In this document: piece after piece, positions 26,858 to 42,000 of the stretch
Layout: each line of letters begins with the position of its first letter
Numbering within the stretch: position 1 is the first letter of the stretch
Assembly (NCBI GenBank): GCA_000181795.3
Contig: CM012954.1
Location: forward strand, 15,423,203 to 15,487,202
Source: Trichinella spiralis
Taxonomy: Eukaryota; Nematoda; Enoplea; Trichinellida; Trichinellidae
DNA length: 64,000 bases
Direction: 5' to 3'
Position numbers and translations under genes: made by a program
The notes under the pieces: model-generated
Databases searched by the model: none
What the model was told of the DNA's origin: nothing
What the model saw: the letters and a program-made list of their open reading frames with translations, nothing else

Positions 26858-27952
26858 ATGAACAGCAACGAAAACACGCCTCTGTCGCCTCCTGGCAATT
26901 TGGATTTTACCGCTTTGCTGGAAAAAGCCGCCAAAGAGTGCAAAGACCGCAATGCTCGTCAGTATTACCGTCGCCAGTTGAAGCTTTTGCAAAATTTCCA
27001 AAAAGATCGAGCCCACGTCAACTCGTTGCAGAACAACCAAGTCGATTCGTCGGAAACGTTGAAATCGTCCAGCACAGTGGCGTCTATGCGTTTGGCTAAG
27101 GTGACGTTGTTTTTCAATTTGGTTTTGTTGGTGGTGAAATTGGTTGCGGCCGTGCTTTCGGGCTCGTTTTCCGTTGTGAGCAGTGTGGTCGATTCGGCCG
27201 TCGACATCACCTCTGGCTTGATAATCTGGCTTACTAGCAGAGCGATCAAGAGGCGGGATTTGAGCGTCTACCCGCGCGGCCGCACCCGTCTGGAACCGCT
27301 GGCTTTGATATTGATTTCATTCATCATGGGCTCGGCCAGTATCCAAGTGATCGGCAAGTCGGTCGAGGCAATCATCTCGCGCAACATCAAGCCCGACGTG
27401 CAGATCAACACCATCGCCATCATGGTTGCTACCGTCGTGGTGAAAGCGGTGCTGTGGATCTTGTGCGACTGCTTCAAGGATGCGAACTCGAAGGTGCTGG
27501 CCCAAGACCATCGCAACGATTGCATAAGCAATTCGTCGGCAATTCTGTTCGCCTTTCTCGGTGATCGCTACTGGGTCTATTTGGACCCAATTGGTGCAAT
27601 ATTGGTGAGCTTGTATTTGCTGGCCACTTGGATCGCCACCGGCTACAAGCAGGTGTCGATAATATCCGGCAAAGCGGCCAGTCCGTGGATTGTCAGTCGA
27701 ATTACAAAAATTTGCCTCGACCACGACGAACGATGCAAGCACATCGACACGGTGCTTGTTTACCACTTTGGTGTGCGCTATTTGGTCGAGGTGCATATCG
27801 TTTTGGACGAGAACATCACGCTCAAAGAGGCGCATGACATCAGCGAACCGTTGCAACGAAAAATCGAACACTTACCCTACGTGGAAAGGGCTTTCGTCCA
27901 TGTCGACTACGAGTTCGACCACAGACCCGAAGATGAGCATAAAATAGTGTAG
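26858..27952 (+). CDS. Cation diffusion facilitator (Mn-type CDF / SLC30-like) transporter, intronless
   Basis: This is a proton/metal antiporter that exports divalent cations from the cytosol. It is a 364-aa open frame from ATG 26858. The upstream 19 codons of the frame lack an ATG. Transmembrane segments are visible at about residues 76-100 (VTLFFNLVLLVVKLVAAVLSG), 100-130, 145-165, 180-205 and 225-250. A cytosolic C-terminal domain follows (HIDTVLVYHFGVRYLVEVHIVLDE). The metal-site motif in TM2 is DSAVD and that in TM5 is DHRND. Both are D-x3-D, the pattern of the Mn (and Fe/Zn) branch of CDFs; the Zn-type ZnTs have H-x3-D. Manganese transport is therefore an inference. The gene is intronless and GC-richer than its neighbours. 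An AATAAA lies at 28105-28110. Confidence 0.92.
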   Translation: MNSNENTPLSPPGNLDFTALLEKAAKECKDRNARQYYRRQLKLLQNFQKDRAHVNSLQNNQVDSSETLKSSSTVASMRLAKVTLFFNLVLLVVKLVAAVLSGSFSVVSSVVDSAVDITSGLIIWLTSRAIKRRDLSVYPRGRTRLEPLALILISFIMGSASIQVIGKSVEAIISRNIKPDVQINTIAIMVATVVVKAVLWILCDCFKDANSKVLAQDHRNDCISNSSAILFAFLGDRYWVYLDPIGAILVSLYLLATWIATGYKQVSIISGKAASPWIVSRITKICLDHDERCKHIDTVLVYHFGVRYLVEVHIVLDENITLKEAHDISEPLQRKIEHLPYVERAFVHVDYEFDHRPEDEHKIV

Positions 27953-28292
27953 CTTATCCACGAATTCGGCATTGGTTCCTCCCTCCTCTGTTTTTTCACT
28001 TTTCCTTCTATCCCCTTCCCATTATGCTCTACCTTCTTTTAGTACTTTTACAATGTGGTACCGTTGTTAGGGTTGTATTTCTTTTTTCTATTTCTTCTGT
28101 AATCAATAAATTTTCATTTTATTCATTTCATCTCAGTACAAATGTACGAGCGAAAATTGCCAACTTTAAACTGGGCAGTATTTTACAGTCTAAACAATTT
28201 ATTATTACTTTAAACAACTTTACACTTTGCATTTGCGTTTTCGTTTCACTTCATCACGTGCAGTTTATTTGTGGTCTGTTCGGCTTGGAGAG
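27953..28292. other. Spacer CDF to TMBIM-1
   Basis: This 340-bp spacer between two plus-strand genes contains the likely CDF poly(A) signal (28105-28110). No further gene is seen. Confidence 0.5.
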
Positions 28293-29642
<1,350 letters not shown>

Positions 29643-30136
29643 GCGGTTTCACTTTCTGGTTTTAATATAAACATTTTTATCTTTACATACTGGTTACTAC
29701 TCGACATACTCATCATTTACCAAAATTTTTAATTTTATTTCTTTCATTAATGATAATTTTATAGAATTATACCTTATCAATATGTAATCGTAAAAACACT
29801 TGTTTCCTTGCTATTTGCATGTATTTGTGACGTTTTCAGTAGAAAAATTTTTTGATAAGTTCAGAAATGTACTGTACTAACAATATTTTCAAAATTATAT
29901 AAAATAAATCTTGTAAAAATTTTTAATTTGGAATTGTAGTTATAATTAAAAATAAATTTATAATTTATATTCAATTGTGTTTAAAACCTTTTTCATTTCA
30001 AAATTACTTATTTATTGTTCTATACTGTAAGTCTAAATACATTCAAGTTTATATGCTCTTTGTTTTTATTACTGTAGTGTTATCATTGTGAAATTTTCTG
30101 CGGTCAGTAAACACGTTTCAACATTGTTCTTTTGAA
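29643..30136. other. Spacer between the two TMBIM genes
   Basis: This AT-rich 494 bp contains the candidate poly(A) signal of copy 1. I see no gene. Confidence 0.5.
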
Positions 30137-31742
30137 ATGAGCAACCAACCTCCATATTATAATTCATATTACGTACCAGGCCAAGCACCACCTGCGCCTG
30201 GTTGGCATGCACCACCACCATCTCAACAAGGCTGGCAACAGCCTCCTCCAACTGGTAAACATGGTTGGATTTGTTTTCTTTTTTGATGGTACTTTTTGTT
30301 CAAATAAATATCTAACTCAGGCGGTCAGTATGGTTACAGTCAAGGAGGATATCCTCCATATCCACCATATCCGCAGACTGAAAATGCTGGCGTGTATTCA
30401 TCTCACCCCGCCGCTGAGAATCACGGCGAAGATCCGAAGTTTGGTTTTGGCTTTTCCGATAAATCTATACGACAAGGATTCATAAGAAAAGTAATAATGC
30501 CGCGTTCATGGGAAAATTTTCCCTTTTTTCAAGTAATACAATTTTAGGTATTTTTGATTTTAACGGCGCAGTTGATGGTTGTTACAGCAATGGTAGCGAT
30601 GTTTACATACAAGTGTGTTTGCAGCTATTTGAACAGCTAATTTTCCTTTTAATTTTGATGTTAACTCTCTAGTGATGGAGTCAAAGGCTTTGTACGACGA
30701 AATTTGTGGACTCATTGGCTTGCATTGTAAGCACTGAGAATAGCTTGTAAAGTTGATTTATTGTTGAAATGTTTGCGCGATAATTTCGTTGACTCTGTTA
30801 TTATTATTTGATCAATGCTGTGCTATTTGTTTGTTTGTTTGTTTATTTTTCAGTTAATTTTTATTTGTTTTTTAGGGTTACGTTTTTAGTGACTTACATT
30901 GTTATCGGTTGTTGTAACAATGTCCGTCGTCGTTACCCTGGAAACATAATTTGCTTAGCAGTTCTTGTATGAGTGATATTTTTCATTCAACTATTACCAA
31001 AATTTCATTGTTTTCTTGATATTTAGACACTCGCACTGGGATACATTACTGGAACCACCGCTTCGTTCTACGATTCACAAACCGTCATCTTGGCAATTCT
31101 TATATGTTGTCTATGTTGTGGAGCAGTTGTCATTTTTTCCATGCAAACTAAAGTATCGATTGGAAATTTTTCTTTCACTTGTTTAAATTTAACTTCATAT
31201 AATTTTTCAGTATGACTTTACCGCATGCTTGGGTGTGGTGTTCATGCTTTCCATGGGCCTGTTCTTGTTCGGTATATTGGCGACTATTTTCACGTTGGCA
31301 TTCCGAGCACCGGTTTGATTTATTGTTTGCTTATTAATTTCAAAAATTCACATTCTTCCATAAAATTAATTTTTCTTTCAGATTGTGCACGTCGTTTATG
31401 CTGGCTTTGCGGCAGTAATTTTTCTCATCGTGAGTTGATTCATCAAATTACAATTTTGCAACTGGGGCAGTTTTGTTTTTAATTGCTTCGCTTAATTTTT
31501 CAGTATCTGGCAATTGACGTGCAGATGGTGGTTGGCGGCAAACGATTTGAAATTTCACCCGAAGATTACGTCTTTGCAGCAGTTCAACTGTTGGTCGATA
31601 TTGTGTACATCTTTTTGTATTTGCTCGAAATTATTGGATATTCTAAAAAGTAAGTTGAAATTTTTATTATTGATTGTTTAGTTTAAGAAAAAGATTATCA
31701 GTGTTAATTGATTAATTAATTAATTGTTTTTTTTGTAGCTGA
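30137..31742 (+). CDS. Lifeguard/TMBIM family protein, copy 2
   Basis: This is the same superfamily and predicted role as its upstream neighbour. There are ten coding exons: 30137-30254, 30321-30490, 30548-30612, 30673-30726, 30876-30966, 31027-31152, 31211-31312, 31382-31429, 31504-31649 and 31739-31742, giving 307 aa. The N-terminal 95 residues are Pro/Gly/Tyr/Gln-rich (YPPYPPYPQ), as in GRINA-type Lifeguards, followed by SIRQGFIRKVFLILTAQL. Seven hydrophobic segments follow, with NNVRRRYPGNIICL and YLAIDVQMVVGGKRFEISPEDYV. The last exon supplies a single base before the stop, completing Asn-stop (AA|C TGA). The N-terminus makes this the more typical copy. Confidence 0.95.
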
Positions 31743-33092
31743 TCAATCAATAAGAAAAAGAAGTATTCAGAAACAGAAGTGAAAATCTCTTTCAACTATT
31801 ATCACTTGGCTTCATACTAATTTTCATAAATAGCATTGCAGCGTTTTATATTTTACAAATCGTTCATATTCACCATCTGGTCTCCGTCGTTTGCATTAAA
31901 TTGGTCAGTTTGGCCTGATTTCCAGTCAGCTTTTGTGCTTCATCATTTTGTGTTGTGTAGTAAATTTTGCATTTATGAATATTTTTAATTGTTTTTGTTT
32001 TTTTTAACTTTACATCATTTTGAAGCCGAACAATTTAGGTTATTCTCGTATGTATGTGAAGAAAAAAGTAAAAATGTTTGCAATGATGAAAATTTGAACT
32101 GCGTTGAAAGTGCATCGCGTTAGCGCTTATATAAAAATACAACTGGGGCAAGCAGGTTTCGTTGACGAGTTGTGAGCATGTTAATGACAATATGGTGGGT
32201 GCGTCGAGCTGTTTGTTGTTTGTCGAATGACTCACAGAACAATTGAAACTGGATTGTGGAGTGAAATTTATTTAAATTATTTAAAAAATAATTTGCAATT
32301 GCATTTTTGTTTGAGATATACCGTAATTTAAAGAATTTCAAGATCCAATTCACCGCACGAATGAGGACAGTTGGACCGTTTCGATAACAGTTGATAATTG
32401 AAATTTAGAATATTTGTATACAGTTTTTGTTGTTGTTTTTTATTCAAAAAAAGATATTTTGATCAACTGCTTTCGAGATAGGTGCTACTGATAATATATA
32501 TGCATAAGCAAGCTAAGCTAGTCGGCTAGCTGGTTGCTGGATGATTTGCAGTTGGAGAAGAATGAAAATTGACAAAACCGGTATAGTTTGTCAATTTGAC
32601 AATTCAACTGCGACTGCGTTGTGTGTGTGTGTGTATGTTGAGTGCTAGGGAAAAAGAAACTTCATTGAGGATGGAAAGATTGTTTGCTAATGTTTTTTTA
32701 TTGGCTTTAATTGAAATCAAGAAGCTTATGATGGTAGATTTGAAGAGCAAAATTAAAAACCACACACACACACATCTCGGCTTGTTGTAGCCGGCAACGT
32801 GTCGTCGTGGGAAGATGATGGATGCCTGCCGGTGGTGTCAACAAACGTCCGTGACTACACTGTTGGACCGGTTTGACGGACTGAACGTTGCTGCACTGGC
32901 AGACGCGCAGCACGCCGGCCACTGTCACTGACATCAATATACGTACAGTCAGCGGTGGCTAGCTGCCTATTCGTTCGGGATATTGAAATTATTGTTATTT
33001 TTTTTATGCTTGTTCAGCCGGTCTGAGAAGCGATTCAATCCTAGAAAGCCGTTTGCATGGCTGCACTAGCCGTCCGGTGATCGGCCGTCGAG
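31743..33092. other. Intergenic region upstream of the ROS1-like gene
   Basis: This region holds (GT)n near 32620 and (CA)n near 32760. A GC-richer stretch of about 32780-33090 runs directly into the ROS1 start and probably includes its promoter and 5' UTR. No gene is recognised on either strand. Confidence 0.5.
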
Positions 33093-36000
33093 ATGGTGTC
33101 GCCGGAATTGAACGCTGCAAACTTGGGACGCGTCGTTGGTTCTACTGTCGTCACCGTCGCACTGTCGCCCAGACTAACCTGCTTGTCAATAAGTGTTTTT
33201 TTGGCGCTTTTCGGCTACGGTGCCTTGTTTTGCCCTTCGGCTGAACAGTGGACCCGTGCCAGTATTCTACTCCAACAGTACTGTTCCGATGACTGCAATC
33301 GTACGTTGATGGTAATAATTTATTTATTTATTTATTATTTATTTGCTTTTGATTTTGATGTGAAAAATGGGAAAAAAAACAAACATATTTGACCCGACCG
33401 ATTGGTGGAATTGAATTGAATTGAATTGAATTGGATTGCACAAACTGCTCTCCGCTTGAGCGATGGCCAAAGCCGACCTTTTTGCACAATTGCCCATAGT
33501 TGGAACATTTATCATTATCATCATCATCATCATCACGATTTAATTGAATTGTTGTCTGTTCATTTAAACATCACCGCCGTCGTTCAGCAGGAAATTGCAT
33601 GCAAAATGCACGAAATTGAATAATTGCAATGTTACCGTTACCAAATTTATTCCTCCACTTCAGCATGCAAATTTTTACAAACAACTCTCGTTGGCTATTG
33701 TTTGCAATCTGGTTCCACCAACTTGTCATCGATTATCGTTTGTCAATCAATCCGAAGGGAATTTTCTTTTTTGTTTTTTTTCCTGTACCAAAGCATGAAT
33801 GCAATTTTTTTTTGAAACAACAAACTTATCGTCATCCACATTTGAAATTGATTGTTTTTATTTTTGTTTTTTATCTATAATTTCAAATTTATTATTTTAA
33901 TCGTAAAATGGACAAATTTGTTTTGTGACAGTTTTCCAAAAATGGACCAGCCATTCCACTCTTTTCAATGTCCTTGTCCCGAATGTGCCTGCCTACTTTT
34001 CCATAATTGACTTGCAATTGATTATCAGATGCAAATCTTCGTTTTTTGATGATTCATATTCATTTTGCTGATAAATTTCCATTTTTTTTCCTCATAAACT
34101 CAGCAACACTGTTTGTTTGTTTGTTGATCCATTGTTTTGTTTAGGTACTTCCTGGCGTCTACCACACTTCCGGTGATGATTACGAAAAGAAGAAGAACAC
34201 TTTTGAAGACTTAACAAACGAGGTTTCAATAAATAAATAAATAAATGTTTTTTTGCATACTTTTCAATCAATATTATAATCTTTACCCTATTTTTTAACC
34301 TGTTTTTTTAGTGTAAATTTGGCTGCACTTATTGGAATCCAGAGCGAAAAAAATCATGCTTGATTTCATGCGAAGTAAATTGACAACTTTTGAAAATTAT
34401 CATACTTGATTTGCTATTTTTGTAATAATTTTTATTATGAAAAATCAATTTAATAATTTCCATTCAAGGGTTCGGCTCCGTATTGCAGAGGTTGTTTGAA
34501 TGGGGAACAACGTTGGCAATCTTGCGTTCAACAGTCGGTCGGTTCGATTCGCCTCGAAACAGCCCATTTGCCCAGTCACGAAGGGGTCCAGGTCCAGTGG
34601 TTGGACAGGATCGCTTTGGATACGGTCTATGAAATTGTTTGGCGTTTGCAAATTCGTCCGTCGGGTACGTATCCGAATTTGCCTGTTCACTGGTCTGACG
34701 TCGATACCGATATCCAACGTTTGAGTGGCAACGTTCGAATCGCGTTCATCAGTTATGCAAAATTGCGATCATTCGTCGACTATCAAGTATAGCAATATTG
34801 TTAGTTAGTTAGTTTGTTTGTTTGTTTTATTTCTGCATTTGAAGCTTCGTCTAGTGGCAATGCATCACGACAGACTTCTCGCTCGAACTGTTCCGGTTCA
34901 ACTGTCGCACGTATCCAAATCAGGTGATGGATCAGGCAAAAATTGGTTAAAAAAAGCAAATTATAATTATTTTTTTATATTTTTCAGATTTATCATCCGC
35001 TCTGCTCAACTTGCACCTAGTGACCGTCAAAGAGACTCAAGCTTACGTGTCGTGGAATCCAAGTCTGGTCGAGCAGGTTCCAGAATTGAAGTTCCAAGTT
35101 GAACTTCGAACTCGCGCCACAAATGAACTTCTAATTTATGAGGTTGAGAAAGAATAAAAAAATTTTTTAATCTGAATATTTTTTTAAATATGTCATTTTC
35201 AGACTGTGAACTTCAGCTATTACATGTTTTCCAACTTGATACCAGGACATGCTTATGAATGTACAGTTCGCGGTGCTGTTTCGGAAAAGACGAATTCAGC
35301 AGTTGGTCTGAGTGGAAGTGTCGTTTTTGAAACGCATTCACTTGTCGGTATCTGCTCATTAATGACCTCTAATATTTTCTATAAAAATTATCTTTAAAAT
35401 TCCCCATTTTACACCAGATACTTTATCGTCGGATCTGATGAAACCTATGCTGCTTTATGCCAGTCAGTCGACGGTCAGCATGATTAAGAATGTTGACGAC
35501 TTTTTGCTCAAGACAAATCCAACACCTATATTCGAAGATAAAGCGTTCCAAGTAGCCGGTAAAGAATTTATATTACTTCTTTTTTCCTACCATTGAGCAC
35601 CAGTTGTTGTTGCTTGTTTGTTGCTCTTAGCCTTGGCATACGGTGAAGGCGATGTTTTCATCGCGTCGCGTGATGGTCAAATAGTTAAATTTTCAATTGC
35701 TGACAATTCTTCCATTCAGCGGGCAGTTTTGCTTTTCTCACTTTTGACGCACATCCAAGCTATCGGCTATGATTTTGCCAAGCAGCAGATTTTTGTCCTG
35801 TCCAACACTCAGGTGTGGACAATCGACAGCAAGTTTTTGTTCTATTATATTAAATCATATTTTTTTAGATTATTCTGTGCAAATTAAATTCGAAACGTTG
35901 TCAGATTGTTCTGCGAACAGCTGAAATTATGGACAACATTGTTGTTGATTCAATAAACGGGTTGGTCGATTGAAAATCATTCTTATCGTCATGCATTTCT

Positions 36001-39000
36001 GATATGGTACGTTGTATTTTGATTTTCAGGTACTTATACGGCAATTCTGGTTGGAAACTATTTCGAGCTCCGCTTGCAAACGTCGAGGCATTGGCTGAAA
36101 TTGACATCCCGAGCGGAATGAGGCAAAGCTTTGACGATAAGTTGAAGCTGTCCATCGATCACCCTGCCCAGTTGTTGGTGATTCAAGTCAACGGATCCGT
36201 CATGGCGTACAGTTTGACGTCGGGTCGTCTGGAAAATATCCGCTTGAACAAACTGCACCCGGATTCAAGGCGTTCTTATGATTCGTTTGTCAAATTTCAA
36301 TCTTGGCAGAAGAGGCTGTTTTGGATTTCTTCACCCTGTGTGGACGCGTTGAATCCTGCGGACGGAAGTTGCATCTATTCCGAGGAGAACAATCCAAACA
36401 ACGGTTTACTCAACATTCACAACTACCTGTTGCCTGTAAATCACGGCAAGCTGGTCGATCTCGTGCTTCTTGCACCCATGATGCGTTATTCTCGTAAACA
36501 ATATTCTTTCTTCATGTACACCCCCACACACATACACACATATTATATATATCTGCATGGGGTTATTTATTTTTCAATTTTTAGTCTTACCAGCTCCGAG
36601 TAATTTGTCAGCTTTTTTCACGTCCAATTCAGTGAGAATGATTTGGAATATTGGCAAACCGTTTCCTTTTCAAGGTATTCATTTCAGATGATGATGATCA
36701 ATTGTTAGAGTAGATCGATCGATTATACTGTATATACATATATATTTGTTTCAGCTCAACTCGAATGGCGCGAATTCAATTTCGAAATTGAAATCACTGA
36801 CAATGATCAAATGGTCTACAGACAAGCTGGTATTGATCAATTGTCGTTTGTGTACAGTGGATTGAGCTCTGGTCGTCGGTACTTGTTACGTGTGCGGGCT
36901 TGTCTCAGCGTTGGGCACTGTTCGAATTGGGCGGAACTTTCCGGAACCACGTACAGCAGCTCTTGGCCGGAGGACAGTGACCAGCAGTTTTCGTTGTTTA
37001 GCCAAGATCAAACTGTGCTACACTTCGATCTCGCGGGAAATGTTCGAAATAGCCTGCAAGCATCTGAACAACCAATCCAATGTAAAGCCTTGTTTGATTT
37101 TTGCTTATGAAATTATACCGTTGTTCAAGTTCGATTGTGTTCAGTTATTACCATGGCCGATGGAGCCGGTGAAATTTTCACAGTCGGTGATTCGTTGGTC
37201 AAACGCTTGCCACAGAACGAACCGGTGACTCGACTTCAATCTGCGGAACCAATTTCAGCAATCGCATACGAACCATTTGGCCAGGAGATGTATTGGACAA
37301 GCAAAAGTGGCGTAAGAAGAAATTCAATTCTGTTCACTTCAGTTTAATTCCACTAAACTGTTCTGTTGTCTGTTGTTGTTGTTAGATTTTTCGTCAATCG
37401 TTAAAAGAACCAAATTTATTGAAAATATCTTCCGATGGTCTGATCCAATGGTTCCACTTGATGCCGAAGCACGGGCTTGTTGTGCTGGGTTCATGTGACC
37501 ACGTTTACACTCTGTATCTCACGGGAATGTTCCACCGGAGGTAGATGGCAGCAATGAATTAATTGCACAAAATCGAGCAAAGTTGATTTTATTTTCATTT
37601 AGATATTTTTCATGCGATAATGTTGACTGTCAAATTCTCGGCGTTTCCGTATCAGAGGATGCAGATTCGGCGGTGGTATATTATTTGGTCGAACAAGGCG
37701 ATAGTGTTGTCTTGAATTCTGTGGATGTGAAAAATGAAAAAATTAACACTTTGGCCAAAGCTGATGCATTCAAATCAAGGTTTGAAATTAATTATTCAAA
37801 TGTGTGGTTCGTTTTGTTTTTAATTATTCAAGCTTCAGGCGAAATATCTGGACTGCAATTAAAGTTTTCTACGTTGTCAACAATAACAAATTGGTCATTT
37901 TAAGTCGAAACGGTCAACTGATGCTTATGGAATCAGACTTGCAAAGCGTGTCTGTTTATCCATTCGAACATGTCGTTCACATCACTCGTCTGTTGAACAG
38001 TATGAGGCTTTTCATTTTTGACATTTGACAATATGCTTTAATCTGAATGTGTGTGTGTGTGTGTCCATGCACAGGCTGGCCGTATAATATTACCTGGTCA
38101 CCGCCTTGTTGCTTGACGGTCGACTTGAAATTGGGAGATCCAAATGAACCGAGGCCGTTTCTGCAGTGGAACGATACCAGCAGTGACAATTTGCCGTCAG
38201 ACGTTCCATTTGTCAAATATTACAATTTGTCGATGTTAGCAGGAGAGAAAGTAAATGGTTTTTTCTATTTTAAATTTGGTTTTTTTTTAAAAATATTTAA
38301 TTCAGAATAATGAAAAGCTTGTTTCGGCAACGATCACAAAAGACAATGAAATTCCAATTGGAGCTGATATTTTGGAGAAAAAGGATTTCAACGTGCAGTT
38401 GATGGAAATTGCACTCTGGCGTCGTGCGCATGTCAGCAAAGCTTTCACCGCGCCGGATATGTTCCCATTGCCACCGGCTCAGACTGCGCTGAACGTTGTT
38501 CATATTAAAAGTCCGTTCAACATCACCGCGGATGTGATCTTCTCTTGGACGCCAGTTGTTTGGAATGGAAAACCGAAATTTTACAAAATTTACTGTTGGC
38601 GATTCGATGGTGACTCGACAAACCGAACTTATCTCGTCAAAGGCAGAGAAATTGACTGGCGATCTACTCGATATGACATTTCGAGAATTTCTCAAAATTG
38701 GACCATATATTGTTCGGTAAGAATTATTATTAAGCTACATTTGCAAGCTGTTGTTGTCTTTGTGAAATGTTATACTAAATTCTTTGATTTCCTAGGTTTC
38801 GGCTGTCAACGCTAACAAAGGTGAAAGCAAGCGAACTGTCCCGATAAGTGTGGTCACTTCAGGTATTTTTGCTTTTTTCTCTTTTGTTGGAATACATATT
38901 AATTATTTCTTTGATTGTTTAGAAAATTCTCCGCCTTCTATTATTTTGATTGTAACTTCAAGTGGACTGTACCAGTACCATGTAGATTTTGAGCGCGTTT

Positions 39001-42000
39001 TGGATTCGACCATATCAGGGCCATACAAAGCGGCAACGTATGGAAAAGATTTCATATACGCCATACGCAATCAATCAGAGGGCGATTATTTGGTGAAATT
39101 TCACTCTTATGGTTTGGCAGTTATTGAACAAGTAATTCATCCATTCATTATATGATGAGTTGGGCACGATTTGTGCCTTCCAATTTGACATTTTACTCCT
39201 TTATCCGCTTGTTTTCAGCTACCTCTTTCCAAATATTTGTCATCTGCAACTTTACTTACTTATGATTGGATCGGTGAAAGAGTGCTGTTGGTTGGTCGAA
39301 GTAGACAACATGGACACATTCAAGGCGACAGTATTTATGTGATCAGTTTGGACAACGAAGCGGAGCCACGGTCACTTTTTACCACTCATCCCGGTTATGA
39401 AATACTGAGCATTGCCTACAATCCAATGGATAGGTATTTACTTTTTTTTGTATTTATTCGAAAACTCCAGTGATAACAATTAAAATCACTTTCTAATTTT
39501 ATTTTTAGCCATGTATATTTTGTCGAATCATTTGGTGGAAAATATTCTTTGAAATCTTGGTTGTCTGGCAGTGATCAACTTGTCACATTCGAATGTGTAC
39601 CTTCATCTCCAGTATTTTCGATGACTTTTCTCAATCCAGCTTCTGTTGAGCCAACCTCATTTATGATCACAGGAAATGGAATAGCCGATTCTAAAAATTG
39701 CACCGTCATCATTGACGCCAGTCATTTGCACGGTAAGCATTTTTCAAAAAAAAACGATATTTTCATGGAAAATAAAGCAAACTATGTTGTATAATAAATG
39801 TATTTAATGTTCTTTTCCGTCAATCCAATATTTATTTCATATTTACTTGATGTGCGATATGTAATATGTATATATTTACAAGAAAAAGGTTTTTGCAATG
39901 ACATTGATGGAATTTGGACTTTAAGGTGTTGAGATGAATGCAGTTGTATCAATCGGTCACGATGTGAATCATTTTTACCTCGTCGAAAGAGAAACTTTGC
40001 ACATACTGAACCGTAAAAGGTTGGAAATTGTCGAATTGTCCTTTACTGGCGTCCGCCAAGTGCTCAGCACTTCCCCCCAGTATCAACCGTTTCCAGGTTT
40101 GGTGTCAATTTGAATATTTAATTTCATTAACTGACAACTATAGTTTGTATTTTTTTCAAAAAAAATTTTTTTCAGATATTGAATGTATGAAATTGCCATC
40201 CACAGTGAAGTCGTTTACAGTTACGTCACTGAGCAATACGGGTGCATTGATTGCCTGTGTTCTGTCGGATAAGCCAAGTGATTGTGGTAACGTTACGGAC
40301 TTGCCGATCAATTATGAATTGAAATTGTCCCCTCAGACGAAGAAAAATTTCGAGGATATCAGGCAAAGTTTGATTAAGGTTAAAATGATTTTTTCTGACA
40401 CCAACAACTAGAAGAAGCCGCTTCACATTCTTTTTTTCGACTATTTTTCTGTGTTGCATTTTAGGAATCAAGATCAGTAACATTTCACGTCGAAGGTTTG
40501 GTTCCAGGAATAGAATATATGGTCAAAGTGAAGTGGTGGAATCGATTTACAAAGCCGAAAATTTATAAACCCGGACCGTTGAGCTTTTACACGTCGTATT
40601 TGATTCCAGTACAAAATTTGGACGCGTTCCCCATAGCCCCAGACAAAGTTCAGCTTCTTTGGATTCCATTCATAGATGCTGACAACAACCAACCAATTCC
40701 TGTAGATTATCGAATAGTGATGCAAAATGTAGTAAATAGTTGTTGGTTTTTTATTATTTTAAAAAGTTTTAAATTTAATTTAATTTTATACAGTATGAGA
40801 ACAACACTGTTCAAGAAGTGGTGTCGTGTTCAACGAATCCCTGTCAATATTTGTTCAGAAATCTCGACCCATTGACATTGTACTTTGTTCAAGCTTATGG
40901 AATCGATTTGCCGAAACAGTCCAATATGGTTTATGAGCAGCATAACGTGGCGGCATCGTCGGCGATCAATGTCACCACTTTTGATCTACCCGTGCGTTAT
41001 GAAGAGAAGGATTTCACCAGTTCACACACGTCCATCGCTTTTCAACTCATCGAAGACATTTCTCCATCACTGCAGCAAATTACTGTTGAATATCAGTTGG
41101 TATGAATAACAAGAAAAAAGAGCAGATTATTCATTTGCTGGATTTAATATTTCAAGTTTTTGTTAATCTTTGAATACATTTCAAATTTATGAAATTCGTG
41201 TTATTGTTTGTTGCCAGGCTGATGAAAATGTGTGGCACGTGATAGAAGCAAGTTGGGTGGAAAAAGAAAAACGCGGCTACAGAATTGATAACTTGAAGCA
41301 AAATCAGGCATTCTTATTTCGCGCCCATGCCAAATACAGCACAAATCGAATATACATGGGAACGTTGCGTTCTTTTCCAGATACTTTTAATCAACAACTT
41401 CCACCACTTGCGACAAAAGGTATTGCTTCACAGTATGGTATACGGTAGTAATTGTAAAAGTTCAATTGAATTTCAGGACAAGCCGTTCAGATGTCGTTGA
41501 AAGTCGAATTAGTTCAATTGGACGGCAAAAAACATTTAAAGTGGAAAATTTTAAACAATGAAGACAATTTCAAAGTGCAAAATTTTATCATTTCTTATCG
41601 GTAAGATTTACATTTTATAAAATGAAAAATAATAATCAAGCAAGTTTAAGAAAACATTGCAATTTCATCCCAATATTATTTATTTAGTGCAAACAGCAAC
41701 GTCGATTGGGTAAAGTTTGCAGTGCTTCCTTCTACTACGTGGTCGACTTTGGTTCCGGAGCCTGTTTCAAATGTAGACCGTGACATGCAATTTCGAGTTG
41801 AAGCCGTCGTGGATGACAATGTTATAATGTCCGGATATTGGCAACCGAATACTGAAAATTCATTATCACCTGCGGTCATTGCTGCTGTGGTTTTCATTTC
41901 AATTTTATTGACAGCTCTCATTTTCGTCATTGTGATTTGTACAAGTAAGGGAGAGTTTTGAAGCAAGGAGAAGTTTTATTTTTTGTGCAATGTATTTTAT

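Noticed and set aside
30069-30251. 60-codon minus-strand frame over the start of TMBIM copy 2
   Set aside because: It is antisense to the Pro-rich first exon of the TMBIM gene.
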